From the NCBI GenBank assembly GCA_947491025.1, contig CANLIC010000027.1, positions 1 through 64,000 on the forward strand: a stretch of 64,000 nucleotides of DNA, given 5' to 3'. Shown here in pieces: positions 7,854 to 18,946 of this stretch. The number at the start of each line of letters is the position of its first letter. The first letter of the stretch is position 1. Source of the DNA: Myxococcales bacterium. Its GTDB lineage: Bacteria > Myxococcota_A > UBA9042. The position numbers and the translations under genes were made by a program. A model generated the notes under the pieces. The model saw nothing but the letters and a program-made list of their open reading frames with translations. It did not search any database and was not told where the DNA came from.

Positions 7854-10364
7854 CTATGGGATGGCGGGGTTGGCCGCCGACTGCACGAAGGAATTGCCGC
7901 AGGATGAGCCGGTCAGCAGCATCACGCGCAGCCCGCCCGGCAGCGTCGAGTCGCCCTCCAGGACGCCACGCAGCCAGCGCTTCTGGCCGACGTGGGGCGT
8001 CAGGCAATCCATCGTGCAGGTCTGCATGCAGCCGTCGCAGAACTTGTCGGGCTGGTAGCAGGCGTGCAGGTAGTTGCTGGCGCCCTTCTTGTCGCGAATC
8101 ATCCAACAGGTGAAGAACTTGCTCGGCACGACCTTCTCGACATAGACGCTCTCGAGCGTGAGGATGCGCCCCATCAGTTTGGCCTTGTTCGCCCAAGTGC
8201 CCGCCACGGTGTCGTAGGTGGGGCCGCCGGCGACGAACGCGCTCGACTGGTCCTTGATGGCCTGCATCGTCGTGGTGCCAGCGGAGCTGGAGCAGCCGCC
8301 GACCTTCTCGGTGAGCTGGACCAGCGAGGTCCACGCGCCCGCGCGGTAGCCACAGGTGCCAGCAGGCGTGCAGTCGTAGACCAGCTTGGCCAACGCGGTG
8401 GTCCAAGCGAACGAGCTGCCCGGGGCTTTGTTAAGGAACTCCAGGGCCTTGCACTCTTGCGTCGCGCTGAAGGTGACGCCCTTGTAGGTGCCACCCTTCG
8501 CCGTGCACACCGACGAACTGGCGCCGGCGCAGTTACCGAAATTGCAGACCTTTCCGCTGCCGCAGGCCGTGCCGTTGGCGGCGTCCGGGTTGAGGCAGCC
8601 GACGTCGACGCTGCAGACGTCGTCGGTGCACGCGTTGCCATCCGCGCAGGTGGCGTTGGTGCCACCGATGCAGGCGCAGCCGCTGGTGAAGGACTCCCCG
8701 CTGGTGCAGGGATTGCCATCGTTGCACGCGGCGCCGGCGCTGCACGGCCCCGGCTTGGGGTTGGCCGCGCCCGGCGAGCAGGGCAGCCAGTCGTATTGCC
8801 ACGCGCCGCCGATGGGGTAACGGCCGCCGCACTTTCCAGCGATATCTGTGCTCTGAAAGCGGTTTCCCGCCTTGTCCAGCTGCGTATGAGGCCCAGACTC
8901 GGCGCCGTGCAGCAGCGTCAGCGCCGCCGCCTGCTTGCTCGGCAACCACGCCATGGGCACTGGCACCTGGGTCAGGCTCTTCGGCGCCAGCTCCACCTTG
9001 CCGAGCAGGAACTGCGTGATGACCGCCGGGCTGGCCTTGGGGATGGATGGCAGCAGCAGCAAGGTCTGCGTCGACACCGGCGTCGTACCCGCGTTGTAGA
9101 GCTCGATCCACGGCGCGGTGCCCGAGAAGACCTCGTTGATGAAGACCTGCGGCACCCCGGTCGGCGGGGCAGCCGTGCCCTGGTTGATGTCGCCCGGCGT
9201 GCAGGTCACCCCCTTCACCGACCATGGGCCGCCGTCGGGCAGGCGCCCTTGGCAGGCGCCGGCGATGCTGGTGCCGGACCAACCATTGCTCCGCGTCTCG
9301 ACGACCTTGCCGCTCGGGTCGATGAGGCGTAGCTCGTCGGCGCTGCTCGTCGACAGACCGCCGAAAGCCACGGTCAGAAAGCCGTTGTTGACGACCACCC
9401 CGTTGCCGAGCATCACCGGCGGCGAGGGGTCGCCGGCTTTGTCGTCGATGCTCCAGCCCTGCAGCGGCGCCTGGCCCGAGGTCGGGTTGTAGATCTCGAC
9501 CCAGCCAAACGCGCCCGGTTTGAACTCGTTGATGGTGACGATCGGCGCCGAGGGCACCACCGGGCTCGGGTTGCTCTTGCCGGGCGAGCAGTCAAGGTTG
9601 TGTGGCGCCATCGGGCCGCCATCCGGGGCGCGGCCTTGGCAGACGCCGGCGAGCGAAGCGCCGCTGTAGCCGTTGGCCTGGACATCGACCGCCACGCCCG
9701 CGGGGTTGAGCAAGCGCACGTTGTCGGCGCTGGAGGCGTTGAAGCCGGCGTACTTCACCAGCAGGTGGCCCTTCGGCGCGATGAGGGCAGGGGAGGCTAT
9801 TTTCTTCGGCGCGCTGCCAGCGCCTTCGATGTCGTCGACGCTGTAGCCGGCGAGATCGACCGTCGCCGCGCCCCCGTTGTAGATCTCGACCCAGCCTGTG
9901 CTGCCAAGCGCGAACTCGTTGATGACAAGGGTGACCGCTGGTTGGGGCGGTCCGCCCGACGGCACACAGCACCCGGCGACCGGGCACCACAGCGTCGCCG
10001 TCTGCGTCTTGAGCGCACCCAGCACCGAGGGGCCGACGCCCGAGATGGCGTCGAGCTGCTGCAGGCCCGAAGCGCCCGAAGCAAAGGGGCGCTCCCCGAT
10101 GATGGCGGCCGCGAGCGTGGCGCCGATGTACGTCACCGCGTCGAGCTGGGCGGCTGTGCCGTTCTGCACGAACGCCAGCGTGTTCGTGGCCTCCGCGTCG
10201 GAGAAGGCGATGTCGCTGACGGTCGTAGCCCACGGCTGACACGCGCCGAGGGCAAACGGACGGACCGCGTACTCAGCCGCGTCCTCGAGTGGTGCGCCGG
10301 CCTCGCAGCCGCTGGCGACGACGAGCGCCAGGAGGAGCGAGAGCGTGCTGCGTGACAGGTGCAT
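7854..10364 (-). CDS. Lipoprotein with HhH and three lamin-tail domains
   Basis: 836 aa. The ATG at 10364 opens a signal peptide with lipobox Cys20 (VVASGC). Next is a ComEA-like helix-hairpin-helix segment (AAQLDAVTYIGATLAAAIIG ... LDAISGVGPSVLGALK). Three lamin-tail-type domains follow, starting near residues 146 (LVINEFALGSTGWVEIYN), 274 (ITINEFKPGAFGWVEIYN) and 406 (VFINEVFSGTAPWIELYN). Then comes a short DGNxCT Cys-rich segment and a Cys-containing C-terminal domain of unknown type. Lamin-tail domains occur in secreted nucleases and adhesins, and HhH modules bind DNA, so an extracellular DNA- or surface-binding role is plausible but unproven. It is the first gene of a two-gene unit with the MYXO-CTERM protein. 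Confidence 0.8.
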   Translation of the reverse strand: MHLSRSTLSLLLALVVASGCEAGAPLEDAAEYAVRPFALGACQPWATTVSDIAFSDAEATNTLAFVQNGTAAQLDAVTYIGATLAAAIIGERPFASGASGLQQLDAISGVGPSVLGALKTQTATLWCPVAGCCVPSGGPPQPAVTLVINEFALGSTGWVEIYNGGAATVDLAGYSVDDIEGAGSAPKKIASPALIAPKGHLLVKYAGFNASSADNVRLLNPAGVAVDVQANGYSGASLAGVCQGRAPDGGPMAPHNLDCSPGKSNPSPVVPSAPIVTINEFKPGAFGWVEIYNPTSGQAPLQGWSIDDKAGDPSPPVMLGNGVVVNNGFLTVAFGGLSTSSADELRLIDPSGKVVETRSNGWSGTSIAGACQGRLPDGGPWSVKGVTCTPGDINQGTAAPPTGVPQVFINEVFSGTAPWIELYNAGTTPVSTQTLLLLPSIPKASPAVITQFLLGKVELAPKSLTQVPVPMAWLPSKQAAALTLLHGAESGPHTQLDKAGNRFQSTDIAGKCGGRYPIGGAWQYDWLPCSPGAANPKPGPCSAGAACNDGNPCTSGESFTSGCACIGGTNATCADGNACTDDVCSVDVGCLNPDAANGTACGSGKVCNFGNCAGASSSVCTAKGGTYKGVTFSATQECKALEFLNKAPGSSFAWTTALAKLVYDCTPAGTCGYRAGAWTSLVQLTEKVGGCSSSAGTTTMQAIKDQSSAFVAGGPTYDTVAGTWANKAKLMGRILTLESVYVEKVVPSKFFTCWMIRDKKGASNYLHACYQPDKFCDGCMQTCTMDCLTPHVGQKRWLRGVLEGDSTLPGGLRVMLLTGSSCGNSFVQSAANPAIP

Positions 10365-11041
10365 GTGAAGACTCCGAACGCCCGGAAACGACTCAGAAGG
10401 CCAGGACGAATGGACGTCGGCGGTCGCCAAGCACAGGCCAACACCTGGTCACGCCGCTTGCCAGCCACCGCGCTCGGCGCAGCCTGCCAGCGCTGCGGAT
10501 GCACGTCAACGAGACTTTCGGGCGGTTCGGGGCCAGAGAAGTGTCTAGAAAGACGTGGGAAACCTTGCGCCGTGAAGGGGCCGCATTGCGCCTCGCCAAG
10601 CCCCCCTCAAGGGTCCACCCCGCTCCGTCCTGGGATTGTCTGGCGCAACCGCAGCGCGCCGATGCACCATGGCGCTGTCGCCGCGGCATGCCGCCTCGGC
10701 TGCCCGGAGCCCGTCCATGCCAGCCGTCGTCACGCCCCGCCACGCCGCATCTTGCCATCTGGCCGCAACACGCCATGGTTCGACGAGGCGGACGTGCGCG
10801 GTGGGGGCATCGCCATCCGGACCTGGCCCAAGCCCTTTGCAGCCGCTGACGTCCGGGTGTGGTAGCGGGGTCGCGTCGCAGGGGCGAGGGCCGCGCGGCT
10901 TGAAGGGCAGGGGCTGAGTGCGCCACCCACGGCCATGGCGTAACCCTTTCGATGGGCCGGCAAGCTTAGCTTTGTAGGCATGCACCCAGTCGCGGCGCGA
11001 TTGGCGGCGAGTCGCGGCGGATGCTGCCTTTGCGACAGGGA
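10365..11041. other. Gene-poor region, no supported gene
   Basis: About 680 bases upstream of the lamin-tail gene and before the repeat pair. Open frames on both strands are short, arginine- or proline-rich and lack ribosome-binding sites. It should include the promoter of the minus-strand gene starting at 10364, but no convincing -35/-10 pair was found. Confidence 0.5.
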
Positions 11042-11051
11042 AGCCCGACGC

Positions 11052-11237
11052 CGGGGCGGTCGCAAAGTCGGCGTCAGCGCCGACAACCCTCACCCCCCGC
11101 CGCTTCGCGGCACCCCCTCTCCCGCTGAAGCGGGAGAGAGGGCGATTGAGTTCATTGTCATGTCCTCCTCTCCCGCCCGACGGGGAGCGGGTTAGGGGGT
11201 GAAGGTGTCGTCGGCTCCCGACCTTGCGATAGCCCTG
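11052..11237. mobile_element. 187-bp MITE-like element, copy A
   Basis: Non-coding palindromic element of 186 bases. Its left end reads CGGGGCGGTCGCAAAGTC and its right end, in reverse complement, begins CAGGGCTATCGCAAGGTC. Between the ends are two internal hairpins of the CTCTCCCGC/GCGGGAGAG type. It is bounded on both sides by the 10-base direct repeat AGCCCGACGC (11042-11051 and 11238-11247). No transposase is encoded, so this would be a non-autonomous insertion. Copy A is more diverged than B and C. Confidence 0.8.
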
Positions 11238-11247
11238 AGCCCGACGC

Positions 11248-11434
11248 CAGGGCGGTCGCAAAGTCGGCGTCAGCGCCGACAACCCTCACCCCCCGCCGCT
11301 TCGCGGCACCCCCTCTCCCGCTGAAGCGGGAGAGAGGGCGACTGAATTCATTGACATGTCCCCCTCTCCCGCCCGACGGGAGAGGGGGTTAGGGGGTGAG
11401 GGTGTCGTCGGCTCCGGACCTTGCGACAGCCCTG
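11248..11434. mobile_element. 187-bp MITE-like element, copy B
   Basis: 187 bases with ends CAGGGCGGTCGCAAAGTC and, on the opposite strand, CAGGGCTGTCGCAAGGTC (16 of 18 identical). Internal hairpins are at about 11313-11339 and 11361-11387. It is flanked by AGCCCGACGC at 11238-11247 and 11435-11444, so the 10-base repeat is shared with copy A. The copy ends about 20 bases before the proposed rpsA -35 box. Confidence 0.85.
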
Positions 11435-11453
11435 AGCCCGACGCCGTTCGACC

Positions 11454-11482
11454 TTGACCCAACGCCCCAAATCCAGCACACT
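11454..11482 (+). promoter_or_regulatory. Possible rpsA promoter
   Basis: TTGACC at 11454-11459 is followed after 17 bases by CACACT at 11477-11482. The -35 matches 5 of 6 sigma70 consensus bases and the -10 matches 3 of 6. It would give a leader of about 110 bases. The assignment rests on position and consensus only. Confidence 0.35.
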
Positions 11483-11599
11483 CTTGGCCCTTCGGCCGAC
11501 CAGGCCGGCGCGGTCCCCGCCTGCCACCGTGTGCAGAGCCGACGGGGGAGCCACCGCGAGACCAGGCTCCGCGCACGAATCACTGAAAAGGATTTCTTC

Positions 11600-13300
<1,701 letters not shown>

Positions 13301-13319
13301 CACGCGCGGTTCGAGCTCT

Positions 13320-13363
13320 CCCGCGCCCCGTCGACGTCCTGTCGGCGGGGCGCGGGCCTTTTT
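13320..13363 (+). terminator. Rho-independent terminator of rpsA
   Basis: An 11-bp GC stem, CCCGCGCCCCG at 13320-13330 pairing with CGGGGCGCGGG at 13346-13356, is followed by CCTTTTT. It lies 20 bases after the rpsA stop. Confidence 0.9.
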
Positions 13364-13518
13364 GGGTCACGTCTGCATCCTCCACCGCTCGCGCCCTCGC
13401 CGGTGCCGGGTCCATGCGCGTGCTCTCGGAGCAGGCCGTGCCCGCAGCGAAGAGGCCTGCAAGCCGGTCTTCGACGCCGCACGTCGCTTTCAACCCGCGC
13501 TGCGCACGCCCAGCGTCC

Positions 13519-14268
13519 TCAAGGTGGCGCGCCCCGAGCCAAGGCACAGCCAGGGGCCTCAGCGCCGTCGCTGCAGCGCCCTGGCGACCAGGGTCGGCCA
13601 GCCGCGACTTCGCCGTGGTCGCGCCAGGCGCCGGCCACAGACGCCTGCGGCCAGCGGGTCCACACCACCGGGCCATCCTTGGGCGGCCCAGGCAGCGTCG
13701 CTGCGTCGTGGTCGGCGCCGCTCAGGGCCCGCAGGGCGAGGGTACGCGCGCCGTCTGGCAGCTTCAGAGAGGCGTTCAGACGCAGCCGGGTGACGCTTGC
13801 GGCGACGCCACCCGCGCCAGACGTGGCGCCGACGATGACGGCGAGGGCGCCAGGCTCCAGGCAAGGTCCCGCCACCACTTCACCGCGCCGCACGCCATCG
13901 ACGTAGACCACGACTCCAGCGGCGTGGGCGGGCTCCCCAGCCAGAGAGAGCACCTCGATCCACTCGTCGCGCAGGTTGACGACGCCGTCGCCGTCAAAGT
14001 CGAGGCCCGTCGGCCGCAAGGCGACCTCGTGCAGCAGCAGCTCGCCGGTCAACAGAGGACGGCAGCTGGAGCCATCGGCGGCATTCCCACCGTCTAGCCC
14101 CACGAACGCGGCGTCCTGCTCCGGCGTGTGGAGCGTGCCGACGGCGTGCCGCCGCGAATCCGGTGGCCACTGCGGGAGACAGCCCGTGACCGCACCAATC
14201 GCCACCATGGAGGCACAGAGTCCCGTTCGGAGGCGGCCGCCCGGTGCTGTTCGAGGTGAAGAGTCCAT
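13519..14268 (-). CDS. Lamin-tail-like lipoprotein
   Basis: 249 aa. The ATG at 14268 has GGAGG upstream and begins a signal peptide with lipobox Cys30 (GAVTGC). The mature part contains LLLHEVALRPTGLDFDGDGV followed by NLRDEWIEVLSLAGEP, the pattern of secreted lamin-tail (LTD) domains with a DxDGD Ca-binding-like loop, then VVVYVDGVRRG and ALAVIVG strands. It is probably a small surface protein; the function is unknown. It is convergent with rpsA. Confidence 0.75.
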   Translation of the reverse strand: MDSSPRTAPGGRLRTGLCASMVAIGAVTGCLPQWPPDSRRHAVGTLHTPEQDAAFVGLDGGNAADGSSCRPLLTGELLLHEVALRPTGLDFDGDGVVNLRDEWIEVLSLAGEPAHAAGVVVYVDGVRRGEVVAGPCLEPGALAVIVGATSGAGGVAASVTRLRLNASLKLPDGARTLALRALSGADHDAATLPGPPKDGPVVWTRWPQASVAGAWRDHGEVAAGRPWSPGRCSDGAEAPGCALARGAPP

Positions 14269-14517
14269 AGCGACCTCCGGCGGCCCAAGACGGGCCTCAC
14301 CATCAGGTCGCTCCGAAGGGCCCATCGGCGCGCTGCGCGGCGCCAACCGATGCGCAACACGTGTCCCGGGCTCCCCATCGCGCGCGATTCGGGACTCGGC
14401 CGCAGCAGCGAACGCAAGGGCACGTCAACGCGCAATGCGCTCAGTCGCGTCGGCGAGCGACCGATCTCGCACGCCACACCAGCCCGAGGCTTGATAGTCG
14501 ATGTTTAATAAAGACGC

Positions 14518-16449
14518 TTAGTTGGCCGCAGGCGCCGCGCCACCCTCGGCCGGGGCCGGAGCCGCGGCGCCACCCTCGGCCGGGGCCGGAGCCGCCGCGC
14601 CACCCTCGGCCGGGGCCGGAGCCGCCGCGCCTGCCGGGGCCGCCCCGCCGGCCGGAGCACCACCGCCCGCCTCGATGCGGCTGGCCAGGTGGTTCAGCAG
14701 GATGTCGAACTCCCAGTCCCAGGTCTCGTTGTTCGGGATCTGGACCTGCAGCTGCTGCAGCTTGTACAGCATGGCCAGGTGGTTCGGCTGGGCGCAGGAC
14801 TTGAAGCCGGCCCACATCACCTGCCGCAAGGTCACATCGACCGGCTGCGAGCGCGCGTAGGCCTCGATGAGGGTCGGCACGATGTCGACGCCCTTGGCGC
14901 CCAAATGCACGAGGCCGATCGCCGACTTCTCCTTGGCGATGGCGTCGCCGTTCTTGAGGAAGCCGGCGTAGCAGTTCGCCAGCGCCAGCATCTTGGCCTT
15001 GTCGTCGGCAGCGGCATCGACCTGCTGCTTGCACTGCTCGACCACCGTGACGCGGCCCTTGATGGTGGCATCGGCTAGCGCGACCTGCACCCCCTCAGCC
15101 TTGCTGGCGACGATGACGCTCTGCCATTCAGCGAGGTTCTGCGGCTCGAGCGCATACGAGAGCGGGGTCATGAAGTCGGCCTGCTCCTGCGGCGGAATCG
15201 CCTGGAACGCCTTGAGCATCTCTGGCCAGCTGTTGGATGCGCCCGAGATGGCGAGGCCGATGAACGGCATCGTCCGCTGCTCCACCGTCGGCCCGCTGCT
15301 CGATGCCAGCGCTCCGATCTGGGCCGCGATGCCGCTGGCACCCTCGCCCAGGGCCGCGATGCCCCACATCGTCAGCTGCAGCCGGCTCGTGATGTAGCCC
15401 GACCACGGAAAGCCCGGCTTCAACGCCGCGTATGTCTTGGGCGTGCCCTCCTCAGAGGCGTCGATCGCCTTGGCGGCGCGCGCGACCAGCGCAGGTCCCG
15501 CTGCGGCCATCTGCAGGTCGCCGAGGGTCTGTGCCAGCTTCGGTCCCTCCTGCCACTCCCAGTCGAAGAGACCGGCCTCCTTGGCCCACTTGGCGAACTC
15601 CTCGTCCTTGCCCTCGAAGATGCCGAGCAGCTTGGGCAGCACCTTCTCGGGCGGGATGACCGCCAAAGCGAGGCGGGCCTGGCCGTAAGCCTCGGCTCCG
15701 GCAGCGTCCTTGCGGAACAGGCCGCGCACGTAGGCGCCAAAGGCGGCGTCGGACTTGGTGCGCAGCGCGGTCAGGTACTTCAGCGCGCGCATCGTCACCT
15801 GAATCGAAACCTGCGCCGGATCGGCGTCGGCCAGCTCGACGAGCAGGTCCTCGTAAGACGCGCGCGACTTGTCGTCCGGCAGCGAGAGCCAGAGCGCTTC
15901 CAAGAGGTTGCCCTTGGTATCGCCGTCCTTGATGCGCCGCAGCGCCGCGCCGAGGGCGTCGACCGTCTTCTTCTCGGGGTACCAGTCCTTGCCCGAGTCA
16001 TTCGACTCGACGCGCCAATTGCGGATGATGTTCGCGACCATCGGCGCGCTGTCGTCGAACGCCAGGCCCTTGTTGAGCACCACCATCGTGCGAGCGCGCA
16101 GCTTGTCGTTGGCCTTGCCGACGCTCTCGAGCGCCTCGACCAACATCGCCCGATACTTGGGCTCCTTCTCGACGATCGTCGCAAAGCGCTCGAAGACCTT
16201 GTCGTCGTCGCACTTGAGCTGATCGGCCGTGGACATGTGGCGGATCTCGCCGATGGCAGCCTTGCGCTCTTCGGGATCCTCGCCCTTCTCGAGCACCAAA
16301 GAGAAGTAGCGACAGGACTTCTCGCCGCGCTGGCAGCCGGCCGTTCCGAGCGCCAACGGCAAAAGGCTGAGGACCAGCGCCCCGCGGCGCAGCCCCAGCG
16401 AGCTGGCGACCCTGCGGAGAGAGACGACTTCCATCGTGCGTGCGCTCAT
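14518..16449 (-). CDS. HEAT-repeat-like lipoprotein
   Basis: 643 aa. The ATG at 16449 follows GGAG and opens a signal peptide with Cys39 in the lipobox (LGTAGC). The mature protein is largely alpha-helical, with helical pairs typical of HEAT/ARM-like solenoids (for example DDKVFERFATIVEKEPKYRA, and ALRRIKDGDTKGNLLEALW). The C-terminus is a low-complexity Pro/Ala/Gly/Glu tail made of three copies of a 10-residue unit, PAPAEGGAAA, from a 30-base DNA repeat near 14530-14640. It is probably a periplasmic or outer-membrane scaffold. No enzymatic motif was found. Confidence 0.75.
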   Translation of the reverse strand: MSARTMEVVSLRRVASSLGLRRGALVLSLLPLALGTAGCQRGEKSCRYFSLVLEKGEDPEERKAAIGEIRHMSTADQLKCDDDKVFERFATIVEKEPKYRAMLVEALESVGKANDKLRARTMVVLNKGLAFDDSAPMVANIIRNWRVESNDSGKDWYPEKKTVDALGAALRRIKDGDTKGNLLEALWLSLPDDKSRASYEDLLVELADADPAQVSIQVTMRALKYLTALRTKSDAAFGAYVRGLFRKDAAGAEAYGQARLALAVIPPEKVLPKLLGIFEGKDEEFAKWAKEAGLFDWEWQEGPKLAQTLGDLQMAAAGPALVARAAKAIDASEEGTPKTYAALKPGFPWSGYITSRLQLTMWGIAALGEGASGIAAQIGALASSSGPTVEQRTMPFIGLAISGASNSWPEMLKAFQAIPPQEQADFMTPLSYALEPQNLAEWQSVIVASKAEGVQVALADATIKGRVTVVEQCKQQVDAAADDKAKMLALANCYAGFLKNGDAIAKEKSAIGLVHLGAKGVDIVPTLIEAYARSQPVDVTLRQVMWAGFKSCAQPNHLAMLYKLQQLQVQIPNNETWDWEFDILLNHLASRIEAGGGAPAGGAAPAGAAAPAPAEGGAAAPAPAEGGAAAPAPAEGGAAPAAN

Positions 16450-16799
16450 CTTGACTCCGGCGCGCGAGGCGCGACCTTGGCCAGCGGGCCTCGCCGGGAC
16501 CGGCGGGAGGCCGGGGACGAAGCGGGAGTAGCTTGCGCCGTCGTTGTCCGCGGCGTGCCCGGACTTCGACGGCGGGCGAGTATCACTTGCGGTGACGCGA
16601 CGGTCAAGGCGACCCGACCGCTCGACAGCCCGCGCGGCGTGGGGAAGTGTCAACGTCTGCCCGGCGCGCCGTCGTCAGCTGCCCGACCCCCGCAGATCCG
16701 GCTCCAGAGCGCGACGCAGGTCAAACGCACGTTGACGACCGCGTCCGCTGGCGGTACCGTAGCGATGGGGTCGTTCCCTGCAACACCTGGGGGGTTGTC

Positions 16800-17261
16800 A
16801 TGTCCATGTCCCGTCGAGACTTCATGCATCTGGTCGGCAGCTCTGTCGCTGGCGCGGCCGTTGTCGCCGCCGGCGCCCGCGCGCTCCAAGGCAGCAGTGA
16901 CGCAGCCGAGCTGGCTAGCGTTGGCGATTGGCACGTTGCCGAAGTCGGCGCCGTCGATCGCGGTGCCCTGCCGTTCCTGCTGGAGAACCGCAACAGCGGT
17001 GAGCGTCTGCGCGTCGAGGCCTGCCGCCGCGGCGCCCGCCTCGAGCCCGTCGCCCGCAGCGCCGAGTTCGATCTCTTCCTCGCCAACCAGGGCGATGGCG
17101 CGGCGCAGACCACGCGCACGCACCAGATCGTGGCCCGCGCCCTGGCGCGCCGCCTCGACGCCGACGGGGCCCGCGCTCCGGTCGGTGTGACGTCGCTTGA
17201 GGCTCGGCACGCCGCGCACCGCGACCTGTTCAGCACCGCCGACGATCCGGCCAACGCCTGA
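16800..17261 (+). CDS. Tat-signal hypothetical protein
   Basis: 153 aa. The start at 16800 gives a typical twin-arginine leader, SMSRRDFMHLVG followed by a hydrophobic Ala/Val segment and an ALQG cleavage region, so it is predicted to be exported folded by the Tat pathway. The mature part (about 120 aa) reads VGDWHVAEVGAVDRGALPFL and then a charged region with no recognised domain. A run of G precedes the ATG in place of a classic SD. No cofactor motif was visible. Confidence 0.65.
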   Translation: MSMSRRDFMHLVGSSVAGAAVVAAGARALQGSSDAAELASVGDWHVAEVGAVDRGALPFLLENRNSGERLRVEACRRGARLEPVARSAEFDLFLANQGDGAAQTTRTHQIVARALARRLDADGARAPVGVTSLEARHAAHRDLFSTADDPANA

Positions 17262-17756
17262 TCGCCGCGCGGACGAGCGCACACCCTCGATGAGCAGGGT
17301 GTCGCGTCGCCGCGACCCGCGCCCAAAGCGAGGCCTTTCCCCCATAAGGCCTCGTGACTGGGCGATGTCGTAGCCCGCCGCTCCGCCCGTCGCTGATGCT
17401 TGCCGTCCACGATCGTCGCTTTCGATTGCAGTCCACGATTGCGGTTCACGATCGTCGTCTCCGATCGTCGTCTCCGATCGCCGCTCTCGCGATGCACCCT
17501 GGCCCCGACCGGCGACGCCACGGGACCGGACATGCATTGGCGGCACAGCGGCGCCACTTCTCTGCGTCTCGTTTCGATGACGTCGCACCGCGAGCTCGCC
17601 TCGTGATGAGACGCCGTGGTGTCGCCCCGGCACCTGCAGCGAGACCGTCGCCAGAGCCGCGCCGACCGCAGCGGTGTGGAGGCCGGCCAGCGCAGGGTGG
17701 GGCTAGACCCTATCGGGCGCGCTCGCCTCTCAGCGGCGCCAGCGTGCCGAGATGCG
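17262..17756. other. Region between convergent genes with inverted repeat
   Basis: No supported gene. It contains a perfect 9-bp inverted repeat, CGAGGCCTT at 17329-17337 and AAGGCCTCG at 17346-17354. There is no convincing T-tract, so it may or may not terminate transcription. A cluster of short repeats lies at 17409-17494 (separate entry). Confidence 0.5.
17409..17494. repeat. Short degenerate repeat cluster
   Basis: Two exact tandem copies of CGATCGTCGTCTC, a third diverged copy (CGATCGCCGCTCTC) and several upstream partial copies (CGATCGTCGCTTTC, CACGATTGCGG). The role is unknown; replication slippage is a sufficient explanation. Confidence 0.6.
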
Positions 17757-18788
17757 CTAAGGCAACGCGACCTGCCGCAGCAGCGTCGGATTGTCGAGGA
17801 GCGCCCCGGCGCCGAGCACGACCGCCCCTACTGGATCGTCCGCCAGGAGTACCGGCAGGCCGGTCTGGTCGCGCAGCATCTGGTCGAGGCCGCGCAGCTG
17901 CGCACCACCCCCGGCGAGGACGATGCCTTTGTCGACGATGTCGGCCGAGATCTCCGGCGGTGTCGCCTCGAGCGCCGTGCGCAGGGCGTTGACGATCTCC
18001 ATCAGCGGCTCCTCGAGCGCTTCACGGATTTCCTCGGAGTGGACCGTGACCACCTTCGGCACGCCGTGAACGATGTCGCGTCCACGCGCCTCAAATTGCT
18101 CAAGTTCGCGGACGCGCGAAGCCGTGCCGATGTGGATCTTGATCGCTTCGGCGGTGCGCTCGCCGATGAGCAGGCTGTGCTTGCGGCGCAGGTGCTGAAC
18201 GATGGCCTGATCCATGCGGTCGCCACCGACCTTCAGGCTCTGGCTGTAGACGATGCCGGCCAGGGAGATGACCGCGATCTCGGTCGTGCCGCCGCCGATG
18301 TCGACAATCATGTTGCCCGCCGGCTCGGTCACGGGCAGCCCGGCGCCGATCGCAGCCGCCATGGGCTCCTCGAGCAGAAAGACCTCGCGCGCGCCCGTGC
18401 TCTCGGCGCTCTCGCGCACCGCCCTCTTTTCGACGTCGGTGATGCCGAAGGGCACGCAGATGATGACCCGCGGTCGCACGATGGGCCAGCGCGGCGCCAC
18501 CCGCGTGATGAAGTAGCGGAGCATCGCCTCAGCGACCTCGAAGTCTGCGATCACGCCATCGCGCAGTGGCCGAATCGCCTCGATGCCGTTTGGCGTGCGG
18601 CCGAGCATCTCCTTGGCGTCCTTGCCGACCGCCAGCACCCGGCGCTCGCCGCGCTTGTCGAGCTGCACCGCCACGACCGAAGGCTCGCGGCTGACGATGC
18701 CGCGGCCCTTGACGTAGATGAGCGTCGTCGCCGTTCCGAGATCGATGGCGAGGTCGTGCGAGATGAAGCTGTCGAAGAGGCCCTGCAC
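17757..18788 (-). CDS. mreB: Rod shape-determining protein MreB
   Basis: 343 aa from a GTG at 18788, the usual MreB length, beginning VQGLFDSFISHDLAIDLG. GGGAG lies 11 bases upstream. The open frame extends to an ATG at 18980, but that adds 64 arginine-rich residues absent from the family. The actin-fold nucleotide motifs are present: AIDLGTATTLIYVKG (phosphate 1), NMIVDIGGGTTEIAVISL (phosphate 2) and GIVLAGGGAQL (adenosine). MreB polymerises under the inner membrane and guides lateral cell-wall synthesis in rods. mreC/mreD are not adjacent here. Confidence 0.95.
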   Translation of the reverse strand: MQGLFDSFISHDLAIDLGTATTLIYVKGRGIVSREPSVVAVQLDKRGERRVLAVGKDAKEMLGRTPNGIEAIRPLRDGVIADFEVAEAMLRYFITRVAPRWPIVRPRVIICVPFGITDVEKRAVRESAESTGAREVFLLEEPMAAAIGAGLPVTEPAGNMIVDIGGGTTEIAVISLAGIVYSQSLKVGGDRMDQAIVQHLRRKHSLLIGERTAEAIKIHIGTASRVRELEQFEARGRDIVHGVPKVVTVHSEEIREALEEPLMEIVNALRTALEATPPEISADIVDKGIVLAGGGAQLRGLDQMLRDQTGLPVLLADDPVGAVVLGAGALLDNPTLLRQVALP

Positions 18789-18946
18789 AGCGATCGAGAC
18801 TCCCGTCGCTGCGGAGGCAGCCGCGGCGGTGGGCGACGATACCCGCTGGAACGCGGGTTTGCCAACCGCGTGCCAATGGCCGCACCATGGCGGCAAGACA
18901 GGTCTGCCGCGCCGGCCTCTCGGACCTAGCGCGCGAAGGGGGAGCG

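Noticed and set aside
11313..11387. CTCTCCCGC/GCGGGAGAG hairpins as terminators
   Set aside because: No T-tract follows, and the same hairpins recur inside all three 187-bp elements, so they belong to the repeat.
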